From: Pseudeuparius sepicola
Lineage: Eukaryota; Arthropoda; Insecta; Coleoptera; Anthribidae
NCBI GenBank assembly: GCA_963920635.1
Contig: OY987301.1
Span: 44,491,820-44,555,819 of the forward strand
Direction: 5' to 3'
Length of the DNA: 64,000 bases
This document shows, piece by piece, positions 49,201-54,699 of this stretch. Numbering within the stretch: position 1 is the stretch's first letter; the number at the start of each line of letters is the position of its first letter. Both the position numbers and the translations under genes were made by a program. The notes under the pieces were generated by a model. That model was given only the letters and a program-made list of their open reading frames with translations, had not been told where the DNA came from and did not search any database.

Positions 49201-52200
49201 CAAAAGGAAATTTGAAAATTCATTTTCTCGGAAACTACGTCCGGCCTCAAAAAACTGAGGTTAGATTCTTGGTCAGGGACCTCGAAAATAGGTGGGTAGC
49301 CAAAATTTCAAGAAAATCGGGCGGTGCATACACTACGTTCCATAATTACCTCAAAAATTTGTTATATTGCCTAGTGGGATAGTCGCTGGTTGAAGGCGAA
49401 AGGAAGCGAAGGAAGGGTCACATGTAGAGTAGTCACTGAAATGTTTATTCTCGTAATAATTTTTTTGTTGTGATATTTTTATTGTTGAATTGTCATTTAT
49501 TAAATAACTTAAATTATTGCTCTATTAAAATATTTTTGTGTTCCACAAATTAGTTGCTAAGTTATGTTTGAAATTGTAGTAGTATTTTACCTGGACACAA
49601 AAAAACGACAAACTTTGCAGAAGTTTCAGTTATTAAGTGTTTTTAAGATGTTAGTTGAACGTAAATAAAAATCGTTGGTATCGTACTGTCATGCTTGAAG
49701 ATGTGCCTCAAAATGCATAGCTAATATTATCTATTAGTGAATAAAAAATGCGAAAGTGTGATTTTTCTTCTTTTGAATAGGTGGCTGTGAATTCATATTT
49801 GACATTTTCTTGGGATTCCAAACAACTTTTCTTAGTGCTATACTGCTGTAGTTCTAAAATTAAGAGTACTTTACTCTTGAGGAATTTTCATATTTTTCAA
49901 CCTTCCCTGTATACGAATAGAAATTTTAAAATTTTTACAGGTCGATTTTGAGTTTAAGCACAAGCACTAACTTTTATCAAGAATAATTTGTTTTGAGAAA
50001 CTTCAAATAAAGAAAATTCCCATTTGTGTCCAACTTTCTGTCATTATCATTATTATCTCGAAAACAGGGCGGTATTGGAAAGTTATACCGTAAAATAGTC
50101 TTAAGACACTGTATACAGGGCGTAACTGAACTGATGGTCAAAAATGAAACCACGTATTCTTGGAGTCAAAATAAGGACACTTCATATATTTTTTTCTTCT
50201 ACGGGCCTTAGTTTTTTTATACAGAGCATAGAAGTTTAGAGAAAAATACACGTATTTTTTAGTATCTAGAATTATACGAGATAGTTTTTTCAGTCACATG
50301 ATCGGATGAGCCGTCGAACTTAAGGTTGAAATGAAGCTTCTGAGGCTCACACTTGCAGTTACAGGGTGTTATTAGAATTTATTACTTCAGAAAAATGTTT
50401 AACAAAAAGTATCTCTTAGTATTTTTTCATATTCGCAGCCGATGGAGGAAGGGAACAATGACGTATCTGTTCTCCAAAGTTCTACATCAACGCTTTGATA
50501 CCTTTAATCCTTGTTTATAATAGGTATATAATCAAAGTTTATATCGTCGATTCTCAAACAACGGAATATACCTATAATATTATCTTCATGTTTTGTTATT
50601 CGATTATCTATGTGATATAGGTACTGAAGTAGCATACCTAGTAAAGCATATCGTTTATTATACACAATATTTCATAAGCATAAGTATTAACACTGACATA
50701 CCTAAGCATAAAAAATATGATGTCTAGCTAAATTTATATAGTTGTCATTCATACAGAAAATTTGGTTTAGACGTCGACGGAAGATTCAATCAACGGTTTA
50801 CAGCATAAATAATATAACAAAACTTTAACGAAAAAATTAAAACCGACTTCAAAAATTTGCCCGTATGCACATTTCAACTAAAATTTTAGAAATATTTTTC
50901 TCTTTCTAAATTGAGTTACCTTTGGATTTGGTGACAGTCAAGGCAAAGAATTTACATCTATTTACATATGAATACATCATATCCTACATACATCATAACC
51001 AGGGCCCCCATGGGTGACCCCTCCGGCAGGGCGCCAAACGTTGGTCCACCCTGTACTTAAAACTTGTAGTTTTTTTTAAATGTTTGTTTCATACTTTACT
51101 TTTTGTAATATTTTTTATAAATTTTATATAACTGATCAACTTATTTTTTATATACAGGATGATTATTTTAGAACTATACCACCGCGATTTTCTCACTTAT
51201 TTTGCGTCCTACAATAAAAAAATCGTGAAGAAACAAAAATGTGGCAATTTTGGACAGCTAAGTGGTGCTGCAAAAGAAATCGGCAGCCATAGCCAACTTG
51301 ACGCGCAATATAAAAAATACCTCAAATTGAGCAAAACAATTTAATAGCCCTAGCATATTTATTTTAAGAGATAGAGGAAAACAATTATATTGAAAATTGA
51401 TGGCACTAAGAAGCTTTATGCAACTGGGTACTCAGATAGTTTCAGAAAATTACACAGGGTGTTCGGCTCTCTTGAGGCTATGCATTTTTTGTTTATTTCT
51501 TATTAAGCGATTTTCTCGGTTATTTTAGGCCGCACAGAAAATAGATAAGAAAATAAAATATGGCAATTTTGGCCAGCCAGGTGACGTTAAAAAAGAAATG
51601 GGCCTTCATGCCCAATTTTTCACGCTGTGCTAAAAAAAATTCAAATCGACAAAAATGTTCATGCCCTCAAGAAGCCGAAGACCCTATGTAATTTGTTAAA
51701 ACCCAATTAAAAGTTACCACCTGGTACCAAATTTTGGAAAGATGGGCCTACCTACTTTGTTTTTCTCACTCTTTCCTTTTTCTAACGCGCTAAAGTGGCT
51801 TCTAAATACAAGGTATCGAAAAATTTTATGAGAAAAAGTTGTTTAGAATTAAAACTTATTGCCGTGTACCAAATTTTGAGACAATCAGCCTACTTAATTT
51901 TTTCATTTTTTCTTTAGCGCCTTAGAAAAAGAAGTGGGAAAACAAAGTAGGCCGATCTTTCCAAAATTTGGTACCCTGGGGTAATTTTAATTGGGAACAA
52001 CTTTTCTTAATGAATTTTTTTTATCTTTAAAGGAAAAGGCACTTCACCTACAATGAAAATAAATAAATGGTCGCTGTCGACGCCATCTTGATTTTTCAAA
52101 AACGAAAATATGCTAAAAATTAGTTTCCAGTCATTAGTCAAGCAAATCAGAACCACAAACAATCAAATTTAAACGCGAAATTTTTTTCTTTTACACCTAT

Positions 52201-54699
52201 TGGCTCACTTATCCTGGGCCACCCTGTATATTGTAAACAGCCAATATTTGTTTTTTTTTTAATTTATGTACCTGTGGCTTTGTGTTAAATTTTATTTTTG
52301 TTATATTAGTTGATCACAAATTCTTTTTTGTTTCCCTTGGGTGGTATTTATTGGTTAAAAGCATGAACTAGATCAATAATTCTAACAAAATCATAAGTTG
52401 ATTAAACTACAAAACTTGACAGTTGCATATTATAGGTAAAAAATAGCTAGGTACAGGGGCGGATGGGCTTTACCTAACCAGCCCGGGCATTTGTCTCCCA
52501 AGCGGCCCCTAAATGTCTCATTTGGCTTTAGATTTTTCTTTTCTTAATTATTATTATAATAACAATTAAAAAAAAGTAGATAATGTATTTTTTTAATAAA
52601 ACAAAATATACATGTTTTATGAAAACATAAATAAAATCATAACTCTCGTAAAACAAATAAAACTTTTTTCTCTAAATATAATAAGATATAAAAATAACAA
52701 AACATTCAGAAGCGTAGAAGGACCACACCGTTATTTTATTTTTATTGAATTCGAAATTCCGACTTTTAAAGTCGAAGGCCAACTTTGAAGTCGAAATTCC
52801 GACTTTATAAAGTCGAAATTCCGACTTTTTACTCAAAATTTCGACTTTGAAATTCGAAATCCGACTTTGAACTCGAAATTCCGACATTGAACTCGAAGTT
52901 TCGACTTTATGAACTTCCAACTTTCAAAGCCGAAGTTCAAAGTCAAAATTTTGAGTTCAAAATCGGCATTTCGACTTCAAAGTCGGACTGCGACTTTAAA
53001 AGTCGAAATTTCGAGTTCAATAAAAATAAAATAATGGTGTGCCCCTTCTACGTTTCCGTAAAACACGTAAAGAAATAATAGAACAAAAAATAACAAAACA
53101 AAAATAATTAATTATGGCCAGTTGCACCGTCCTATCTTAAATTAACTACCTACTTACAACAATTATTGTAACAATGATTGCCTTTTGTTTTGTTAAGTAG
53201 TTAAGACGTCTTAAAATTTAAGATGCGATGGCCGGTGAGCCTTCGAGCCTGCGGCGGCCCTCCGGGGCCCTTCGAATGACCGGCCCACCGGACATTTGCC
53301 CGGTGTCCCGGTGGTCCCATCCGCCCCTGGCTAGGTACCTAACTACTGTCCCGGTTTTCGTCAGCCCCAGGAGTTGGTCACCTTGTTGTATATGAATATT
53401 AGGTATAACCGTCGATGGAGGAAGGAATCAATCAACGTTGTAACTCCATTATAAAAAGATTATTTTAAAAAGACTGGAGACATTTGTCATTAACAATTAA
53501 TAACGTTACTCGCTACTTTAAAAAAACCGCCTCCATAGGCAAAGAGGGGGGCGGGGCCGCGGCCGGGCGACTCGAATCGAACGCTGGAATACAAAATCTA
53601 AAATATATCTTCCAGCCATCGATCGATGGCGATGACTCATTCGTACCAGCACAAAAAACGCAAACAACCAAGGTCAAATCAACAGATTTGGCAAGCCGCG
53701 AAGCGCGCCATCTGCCGAACAAAAGTTCGTCTTGGGAAGCCGCATTACAAGTGCGCAGTGCGCCATCTACCGGACAGAAGCCTCTCTTCCACCTCAACGC
53801 CGAGACGTAATCCGAGGATGGTGCAAGTGCGCCATCTACCGGACAACCGTGTCGGACTGGGAAGCCTCGTTTCCCCCATCGCGCCGAGAAGTATTCGACG
53901 GTGGCTCCATCTTCTTCCGAAGAGTATTGAGTCAGGCGGTATTTCGCATTAGGAAACTAATCTTTACCTTCCTCCATCGACGGTAGCTGTCACTCCTGTC
54001 ACTGATCGATCGAGCGGTGTGACGTCACAACCATTCCCGCGCTTTTCGTGTCCTTTCAAATGAATAGCTTGGGGTCACGACTTTATTTATTGCAAATTAA
54101 ATATTGCGATTTGAGGGCTGATATTTGGTATGTGCTCTTTCTATAGTGTGCGTCTACCGTTCTTGCTCCGCACCCAACCGGTGAAATGTCAAAGTAGTGT
54201 CTTCAAAATGGCCGGCAAATTGTAGACGAAAATCATGATGCACAGTATGGCAACGCTCGTTCAATGCTCCTCCATTTCTTTGCATATCTGTGAATACCAT
54301 GGGCACGAGGCAACCAGGTATACACACACTCGCCAAAAAATATAGCCACTGACACTGGCAGAAAATGAAAAAATAATATAGAGATAAATTGAATTTTGGA
54401 GCTATATGCTATATCCCGTTCATACATTTAAGTTCTACTTACATTTTCATCACAATGTTGATCTTTCCTTCTGTAATTATATTTTCCTTCACTACTGGTT
54501 TTCTCAAAGCCTCAACAACTTGAATTTCGTTGTCTGACTCAGTTTTATGCACGTGTTCCCCTAAAGCATCCCGTTTTTCCAGCTTCTTTTTTGTCCCGTG
54601 CATAGACGCGGGCCCCGTGGGCCCCGGCTGCGATTTTCTTATGATTTGGGAGGCTTCCGTGATAAAAGCATTCGGCAGTTGATCCGGTTTTCGGCGCAT
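13118..54699 (-). CDS. WD40-repeat protein, seven exons over 41.6 kb
   Basis: The exons in order are 54699-54443, 24373-24150, 24050-23861, 22433-22232, 13597-13496, 13445-13353 and 13273-13118. Every junction is GT-AG, the phases agree at every join, and the sum is 408 codons including the stop. WD-type beta-propeller blades are visible: YDYLAVGYSDGVIKMY, ANGCVKCWSY, FVTFGDDLKVYFYDEET, ELLTGGWDDVVQYWDLR, VLTCSWQKPDPIQIFDYGSG and FVVCAGSDPNLIRIVD. Its length suits a single seven-blade propeller, usually a protein-protein docking platform. I do not recognise a named orthologue and give no function. The first exon is the least certain: it lies 30 kb away and is linked by phase, strong donor and strand only. 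The two large introns hold most of the mobile DNA in this window. It ends tail to tail with slingshot and starts head to head with the probable Smg6 gene. Confidence 0.82.
13353..13445 (-). CDS. WD40 gene exon 6
   Basis: A 31-codon exon after TTTTTTTCAG and before GTAAGT, phase 0 at both ends. It encodes LYCGKYATKDFVVCAGSDPN and LIRIVDMQTTA, one blade strand set. Confidence 0.83.
13496..13597 (-). CDS. WD40 gene exon 5
   Basis: A 34-codon exon after TATTAACAG and before GTCTGT, phase 0 at both ends. It encodes VLTCSWQKPDPIQIFDYGSG and KRMYCLEPDIFDAK. The upstream intron is about 8.6 kb and rich in mobile DNA. Confidence 0.85.
13860..14660. repeat. Palindromic hairpin element, about 800 bp
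   Basis: A left arm with ACTTCTTTAATTTTTAACCG and AGGTAGATGGCATT is matched by an inverted right arm (AATGCCATCTACCT, CGGTTAAAAATTAAAGAAGT). Complementarity continues to the centre near 14320 (GACAGTACGAGAA against TTCTCGTACTGTC). The left arm carries an extra insertion absent from the right arm. Confidence 0.8.
14134..14258. mobile_element. Small inverted-repeat element inside one hairpin arm
   Basis: TTTCCTGTGTTTAGAAAAG at the left is matched by CTTTTCCAAACGCAGGAAA at the right. It interrupts the left arm of the 13860-14660 palindrome after GCAATTTAAT; the other arm continues directly as GCAATTTAATTGCTC, an empty site. Confidence 0.7.
15108..15375. mobile_element. MITE with 37-bp perfect terminal repeats
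   Basis: The first 37 bp, beginning CAATTGAAGACCTCGG, are exactly repeated in inverted form at the end. The core GGACTTGTCCGGTTTTTGCA occurs four times in the element in alternating orientation, two copies diverged. No coding capacity. Confidence 0.85.
16236..16574 (+). repeat. Diverged direct duplication
   Basis: TTTTTGATTTGAGGGAGAAC and the following ATCCCCGTAGCTTTAACC near 16236-16310 recur at about 16506-16574 with small changes. The interval is AT-rich and without a recognisable gene. Confidence 0.6.
16931..17630. repeat. Hairpin-type element, diverged
   Basis: CATTTTGGTAATTTCAATAC and AAACGGTTAA on the left are matched inverted on the right (CAACCGTTTG, GAAATCGGTAAAATG). Internal text near 17262-17360 (ACAGGGTGTTTC, AAACCTGGGTCC) resembles the 40839-41561 element. 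Confidence 0.55.
18314..18495. mobile_element. MITE, TTGACTGACG family, copy 1
   Basis: The ends TTGACTGACGTATTAATAA and TTATTAATACGTCAGTCAA form a terminal inverted repeat around 182 bp. Two close copies lie at 44196-44375 and 44463-44622. The shared interior includes GCTCACGGCTGTCATG. Confidence 0.85.
18529..18934 (+). repeat. Dispersed repeat, copy 2 (pair with 6301-6710)
   Basis: It begins GAACCGACTGCGCGCGGCG and matches 6301-6710 along its length in the same orientation. It starts 34 bp after the MITE at 18314-18495. Confidence 0.8.
19147..19274 (+). repeat. Tandem array of 10-bp units
   Basis: About 13 units of the form CCCGAAATGC or CTCGAAATGC follow each other in exact 10-bp register. 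In the central part two unit types alternate, giving a 20-bp higher period. A shorter related array lies at 21921-21976. Open frames across it (repeats of Lys-Cys-x-Glu-Met-Pro) are by-products of the repeat. Confidence 0.85.
20100..21371 (-). pseudogene. Transposase remnant with helix-turn-helix N-terminus
   Basis: On the - strand, 20642-20364 encodes MPARLNYMNEDYLNLFIIYG, then NTFAARYPEKQKPLANTVER. This is the N-terminal helix-turn-helix type (Pfam DUF4817-like) that opens many insect transposases. Reading on in another frame gives ESGISRCSINRILQKHKFHP, as in IS630/Tc1/mariner-type transposases, so it is frameshifted. No DDE part is present. The segment is bounded by TAGGGCGTTCC near 20103 and CACCCTG at 21371, and the part 20930-21371 matches the right half of the hairpin element 34615-35985. 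Confidence 0.7.
21189..21371 (+). repeat. Solo 183-bp module of the CAGGGTG hairpin family
   Basis: The module runs from TAGGGTGTTCCATTT to GTGAGACACCCTG. It is the same length as, and similar to, the two outer 184-bp modules of the element at 34615-35985 (34615-34798 inverted and 35802-35985 direct), sharing CGACTTCC.GTATAACCGGAAGTGCC-type text and ATCGATGCAGTT. Confidence 0.75.
21921..21976 (+). repeat. Short array of 10-bp units
   Basis: Five to six units such as GCCCCAAAAT and GCCCCGAAAT in 10-bp register, followed by TTGTACACTAAAATGC. The same tail (TTGTACACCGAAATGC) follows the 19147-19274 array, so both belong to one repeat family. Confidence 0.75.
22232..22433 (-). CDS. WD40 gene exon 4
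   Basis: It opens after ATTTATAG with one base completing a Ser codon and ends in phase 0 before GTACAT. It encodes DGHMSRVFAACFHPKN, LLTGGWDDVVQYWDLRQP and HMCGEGIDINYKGTE. The GH...WD spacing is classical. The frame stays open past the donor for about 25 codons, so unspliced read-through would add a short unrelated tail. Confidence 0.88.
22521..23075. repeat. Inverted-repeat element, copy 2 (pair with 10778-11046)
   Basis: It starts GGTTGTCAAGTTGACAG and ends with GCAGTCAACTTGA. It shares outer segments with 10778-11046; the extra middle (about 22610-22890) is absent from copy 1. It lies in intron 3 of the WD40 gene. Confidence 0.6.
23238..23707. mobile_element. Element with CAGAGACCGGCAG ends
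   Basis: CAGAGACCGGCAGAAA at the left is matched by TTTCTGCCGGTCACTG at the right, each flanked by TA. The interior 23400-23700 (GATTCCAAACAACTTTT, TACTTTACTCTT, TTTTATCAAGAATAA) is shared with 49785-50045. No coding capacity. Confidence 0.65.
23861..24050 (-). CDS. WD40 gene exon 3
   Basis: The acceptor AACGTTTAG and donor GTACTT bound it. It encodes ANGCVKCWSYNFNQCVYTIK, then RQTFGIVYHPRFPKFVTFGD and DDLKVYFYDEETKTQERIL. This is a clear blade with a GD...YFYD ending. Confidence 0.88.
24150..24373 (-). CDS. WD40 gene exon 2: first blades
   Basis: The exon opens after TTTATAG and closes before GTAAAT. It encodes EGDRDALCCKYNEEYDYLAV and SDGVIKMYQSG, then HRPVSKVYPITNCYTGT. The last base joins AT of the next exon to make Tyr, giving TGTYANGCVKCW, a good blade boundary. 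Confidence 0.85.
24791..26431 (-). mobile_element. Tc1-type transposon, inactive
   Basis: Terminal inverted repeats of about 28 bp, GAGCCCAGTCCCATTTCAGT on the left and the inverted form with few mismatches on the right, bound 1641 bp. TA lies close outside both ends. The interior encodes one transposase on the - strand, now broken. The TIR length, size and protein place it in the Tc1/mariner superfamily. Confidence 0.88.
25018..26087 (-). pseudogene. Tc1-type transposase, broken
   Basis: The reading starts MGRGKVIGGQIRKIIINLSK with the paired-type helix-turn-helix (NSEIGNLLSISRYSVRNIV) over residues 1-60 and a second DNA-binding region (SKLTDADKRSLKRLI, YGQLSVLWSEAVGRRVS). The catalytic domain is recognisable: WSDESRFEV (first Asp), FIFQQDGAACHTS (second Asp) and SPDVSPIETLWHVMK (Glu), so the DDE triad is present. 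The gene is dead: a frame break follows KLGFGT near 25740, another lies after the first catalytic motif near 25545, a TGA sits just before SSPDVSP near 25232, and a frameshift lies near 25085. The normal family length is about 340 residues, which fits the span. Confidence 0.88.
26814..27231. repeat. Palindromic hairpin element, 418 bp
   Basis: ATGAAGTTCAAATAGAAAAT on the left is matched inverted at the right end. Both arms continue through CCTAACGGT-type text and GGATGGCATA to a centre near 27005 with AAACGAGTT. No gene inside. Confidence 0.85.
27232..29172. other. Intron stretch with old repeats
   Basis: About 27700-28998 looks like an old element with ends TACAGAGTGTTCC and GAGACACCCTATA; its inner part 28765-28860 matches the arm at 8995-9075. 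Near 28400-28570 two similar segments with CCATCTTGGGGC, CCGCCAT and TATTTAGT repeat about 130 bp apart. No gene seen. Confidence 0.5.
29173..30870. repeat. Possible element with CAAGTAAC ends and many GTTGTA motifs
   Basis: CAAGTAACATTTTAAGTT at the left is matched by AACTTTAAATGTTACTTG at the right, one mismatch in 18. The motif GTTGTA or its complement occurs repeatedly in both halves. No target duplication is visible, so the limits are tentative. A (TAC)n microsatellite sits at 29944-29962. Confidence 0.45.
29944..29962 (+). repeat. Microsatellite (TAC)n
   Basis: About six tandem TAC triplets. Confidence 0.9.
31050..31415 (+). pseudogene. LINE reverse transcriptase fragment
   Basis: The + strand gives FPGIWKRPRLYLIFKIDGSK, NVAKNYRAISSLSNFAKVFI, then GVPQE followed by a stop where GVPQGS is usual, then NLGPLLFLLFINDLLEDL and FLVYADDLKLY. 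These are RT palm motifs of non-LTR retrotransposons (Jockey-like), with the YADD catalytic box. Part of the middle of the domain is missing or changed and there is an in-frame stop at about 31314, so it is a dead fragment. It ends just before the hairpin element at 31439. Confidence 0.8.
31439..32513. repeat. Palindromic hairpin element, 1075 bp
   Basis: CCTTCAAAAACCGCTTCTTT on the left is matched inverted by AAAGAAGCGGTTTTTGAAGG-type text at the right, and complementarity runs inward through GCCGGC, CACCCTACAGAATGG and beyond. Inner text CAGGGAGTTCC resembles the ends of the CAGGGTG family. Confidence 0.85.
32514..34612. other. Intron stretch, AT-rich
   Basis: Apart from the small hairpin element at 33216-33466 I see no gene or repeat structure here. 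Confidence 0.5.
33216..33466. mobile_element. MITE, 251 bp, TAGAGGATAGCGGG ends
   Basis: TAGAGGATAGCGGGATGAG at the left is exactly inverted at the right. The arms extend about 90 bp through GTAACACTATCTGTATGTTC and AAATAAACGTC. The middle is short. Confidence 0.85.
34615..35985. mobile_element. CAGGGTG hairpin element A, copy 1 (complete palindrome)
   Basis: The element runs from CAGGGTGGCCCACC to GGTGGGCCACCCTG, with TA on both sides. The two arms, each about 500-600 bp, are near-perfect inverted copies. Each arm is modular: an outer 184-bp module ending GGAACACCCTG (34615-34798 and 35802-35985), a middle module, and an inner element starting CAGGGTGTTCACAAAATATG (35041-35560). The unpaired centre encodes on the - strand a short SPYTKEDYFNLFIIYGECNK stretch, the same helix-turn-helix start as at 20364-20642. 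I infer a non-autonomous derivative of an IS630/Tc1/mariner-type transposon. Confidence 0.85.
35041..35560. repeat. Inner hairpin element C within element A
   Basis: CAGGGTGTTCACAAAATATG at the left and CATATTTTGTGAACACCCTG at the right bound a 520-bp palindrome nested in the middle of element A. A second left half lies at 62595 onward. Its centre holds the short transposase-like stretch. Confidence 0.8.
35986..37237. other. Intron stretch with a tRNA-like promoter
   Basis: No gene is visible. The tRNA-like head at 36686-36740 is listed separately. Nearby CAACAAATAGGAACATAACC is repeated twice in tandem near 36510-36550. Confidence 0.5.
36686..36745 (+). repeat. tRNA-like SINE head with pol III boxes
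   Basis: TAGCTGGTTAAGTG fits the A box and GGTTCGAGTCC at 36725-36735 fits the B box with normal spacing. A T-run follows at once, as in a pol III terminator. I cannot fold it into a complete cloverleaf with a good acceptor stem, so it is more likely a tRNA-derived SINE or tRNA pseudogene than a working tRNA. Confidence 0.5.
37238..37843. repeat. Palindromic hairpin element, 606 bp
   Basis: CAATTTGGCCATTTGGGGTC at the left is matched by the inverted text at the right end. Arms continue through CTGCTTGTCTA, AAAAATCAAGT and GACAGGGACGATTTG. Confidence 0.85.
38174..39020. repeat. Palindromic hairpin element, nested CAGGGTGCCC
   Basis: Outer arms start CGGATGGATGGAGTCCCTAA and end inverted at CTCCATCCGCGG. 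Inside, CAGGGTGCCC at 38305 and GGGCCCCCTG at 38891 bound an inner palindrome with repeated AAAAGTTGTTTAGAAT blocks. The outer sequence may be a separate older element. Confidence 0.8.
39021..40162. other. Intron stretch without a gene
   Basis: Open frames here have no recognisable product. A small inverted motif (CGCCAATGGTATCGG, TATCATTGGCG) lies at 39749-39803. Confidence 0.5.
40343..40660. repeat. Partial copy of the GGTAATTATGG element
   Basis: From GGTAATTATGGAACATA it follows 48871-49350 (CGATTTTCTTGAAATTTTGG, GAGGTCCCTGAACACGAATC, then GGGTGGTGATCAGTTTGAGC), but the middle is deleted and a small MITE is inserted. Confidence 0.7.
40468..40600. mobile_element. Small MITE, 133 bp, AACTTCGCGAA ends
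   Basis: AACTTCGCGAATACCCGCGG at the left matches inverted text at the right. The GC-rich centre holds GCCGTGTTTACGTCCGGC against GGCCGTAACCACGGC. Confidence 0.8.
40839..41561. mobile_element. CAGGGTG hairpin element B, copy 1
   Basis: The ends are CAGGGTGTTCGAAAAATAGA and the inverted form, flanked by TA. Arms of about 120 bp continue through GGGTGATTCCCTGTTAAG and ATGGGTCCGGAAATGCAGAG. The centre (about 40970-41390) is unpaired and non-coding, with GGCGTCCCGGGGGGCACC. Copy 2 is at 61484-62200 and is nearly identical, so both moved recently. Confidence 0.88.
41564..42231. mobile_element. Element E, TAGGTAGAG ends, copy 1
   Basis: It starts TAGGTAGAGTAATCAACAGG directly after element B and its TA, and ends CATCGTCCAGCACTCTACCTA. 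The copy at 44626-45068 shares both ends and the segments TTTTTAAACACTG, TGTAAAATGAGC and TTTCACAAAACACTACCTC, but lacks about 230 bp. Confidence 0.75.
42802..43649 (-). pseudogene. Polinton (Maverick) DNA polymerase B fragments
   Basis: Two - strand pieces match the protein-primed family B polymerase of Polinton elements. 43649-43362 resembles its exonuclease-to-palm linker (SQPLSTAEFKWLTLEE, then EVDISHPEKLRNAHLD). 43113-42802 contains IHRVLQFKQSRWLKKYI and LYKLMNNSVFGKTMEN, the conserved palm/TPR region. Between them about 65 bp (43135-43200) are a diverged duplicate of 43423-43490. No integrase, capsid or terminal repeats were found nearby, so it is a short decayed remnant. Confidence 0.82.
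43140..43490 (-). repeat. Partial duplication inside the Polinton remnant
   Basis: GATGTGTTTGATTTTGGATT and the text up to AAAATGGTAGGTCT occur at about 43134-43190 and again at 43423-43480, about 290 bp apart in the same direction. Confidence 0.75.
44196..44375. mobile_element. MITE, TTGACTGACG family, copy 2
   Basis: It is bounded by TTGACTGATAAGTATATTA and AAATACGTCAGTCAA. It shares the interior of 18314-18495 with more changes than copy 3, so it is the oldest of the three. Confidence 0.8.
44463..44622. mobile_element. MITE, TTGACTGACG family, copy 3, right end lost
   Basis: It begins TTGACTGACGTATTAATAAA and follows copy 1 closely up to GCCGTGAGAAGTCT, then runs into element E copy 2. 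The expected right end was not found after element E. Confidence 0.8.
44626..45068. mobile_element. Element E, copy 2
   Basis: The ends TAGGTAGAGTGCTG and CAGCACTCTACCTA form a 14-bp terminal repeat. It lies in the right part of the MITE at 44463-44622. Confidence 0.78.
45069..46887. other. Intron stretch with stem-loops
   Basis: No gene was recognised. An imperfect inverted repeat lies at 45735-45846 (GATGCGTAAG, TTTTTTGGCC) and a perfect 12-bp stem with 5-base loop at 46811-46839 (CAGAGACTTGCC). GGTTCAATC in a tRNA-like context on the - strand near 46040-46070 may be a decayed SINE. A GC-richer stretch at 46370-46560 contains the TCGATGGAG-type motif; its open frame is not recognisable. 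Confidence 0.5.
46811..46839. repeat. Perfect short stem-loop
   Basis: CAGAGACTTGCC, a 5-base loop, then GGCAAGTCTCTG. No T-run or gene context that would make it a terminator. Confidence 0.7.
47245..48573. mobile_element. hAT-type non-autonomous element in a THAP exon
   Basis: The ends CAGGGTTGCCACC and GGTGGCAACCCTG are an exact 13-bp terminal repeat. Both are flanked by CGTGCACC (47237-47244 and 48574-48581), an 8-bp target duplication. 8-bp duplications and CAGGG ends are typical of hAT. Inner text (CCCGTCCCGTATTT) is also repeated inverted. No transposase. Without the nested 673-bp element plus its duplication it would be about 647 bp. It also holds a C-run at 48506-48524. Confidence 0.9.
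47297..47969. mobile_element. Nested element with 9-bp target duplication
   Basis: The ends GGAAGTGGCTATTTATACGT and its inverted form extend to about 75 bp of terminal repeat (CGTCCGACGGATACAAACGT, CTCATTGG). It is flanked by TTAAGTAAA at 47288-47296 and 47970-47978. Long terminal repeats with a 9-bp duplication suggest a Mutator-like (MULE) origin. No coding capacity. An inner part near 47560-47700 (CGATTTTCTTGAAATT) resembles the GGTAATTATGG element. Confidence 0.85.
48871..49350. mobile_element. Hairpin element, GGTAATTATGG ends
   Basis: GGTAATTATGG and CCATAATTACC bound a 480-bp palindrome whose arms (GCACCGCCCGATTTTCTTG, GAGGTCCCTGA) run to the centre near 49105. A partial copy lies at 40343-40660. 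Confidence 0.85.
49351..52445. other. Intron stretch with old repeats
   Basis: 49785-50045 shares the interior of 23400-23700. CAGGGCG and CAGGGTGTT ends occur near 50115 and 50362, suggesting decayed members of the CAGGGTG family. A small palindrome lies at 51701-51995. No gene was recognised. Confidence 0.5.
51701..51995. repeat. Palindromic repeat, about 295 bp
   Basis: CCCAATTAAAAGTTACCAC and CCAAATTTTGGAAAGATGGG are matched inverted at the right (CGATCTTTCCAAAATTTGG, GTAATTTTAATTGGG). Confidence 0.75.
52454..53329. mobile_element. hAT-type element with 8-bp target duplication
   Basis: The ends CAGGGGCGGATGGG and CCCATCCGCCCCTG are exact inverted repeats flanked by GCTAGGTA at 52446-52453 and 53330-53337. 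This is the classic hAT pattern. The interior has no transposase but holds an inverted-repeat element with a dense array (52712-53053). Confidence 0.9.
52712..53053. repeat. Inverted-repeat element with a TCGAAATTCCGACTTT array
   Basis: CGTAGAAGG..CACACC and TTATTTTATTTTTATTGAA at the left are matched inverted at the right. Between them (52747-53025) about fifteen copies of TCGAAATTCCGACTTT-type units follow in both orientations. Each unit is nearly self-complementary (AAAGTCGAAATTTCGACTTT type). Both strands stay open through the array only because the unit lacks stops. Confidence 0.8.
53409..53983. mobile_element. Inverted-repeat element, CCGTCGATGGAGGAAGG ends
   Basis: The left end CCGTCGATGGAGGAAGG is exactly inverted at the right (CCTTCCTCCATCGACGG). 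The GC-rich interior repeats GTGCGCCATCTACCGGACA at about 53759 and 53829, with a diverged copy at 53708. No recognised protein. Confidence 0.75.
54443..54699 (-). CDS. WD40 gene, probable first coding exon
   Basis: The open frame begins at ATG 54699-54697 (MRRKPDQLPN) and runs 85 codons to a strong donor, GAAAAT then GTAAGT. It ends with two bases of a codon, which matches the single base that opens the exon at 24373. The stretch is polar and rich in Lys and Glu, unlike a WD blade, as expected of an N-terminal extension. It could instead be an exon of another gene. Confidence 0.62.

Larger units (their letters stand above)
24374..54442 (-). other. WD40 gene intron 1, about 30 kb of mobile DNA
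   Basis: The intron is inferred from phase agreement of its flanking exons. It holds the Tc1-type element, LINE, Polinton, THAP and hAT pieces and most hairpin elements listed here. The pieces 24374-24790 and 26432-26813 show nothing recognisable. Confidence 0.6.

Noticed and set aside
52672..53078. Open frames and a CRISPR-like look in the TCGAAATTCCGACTTT array
   Set aside because: Units are contiguous and self-complementary with no unique spacers, and this is animal DNA; the frames mirror the repeat.
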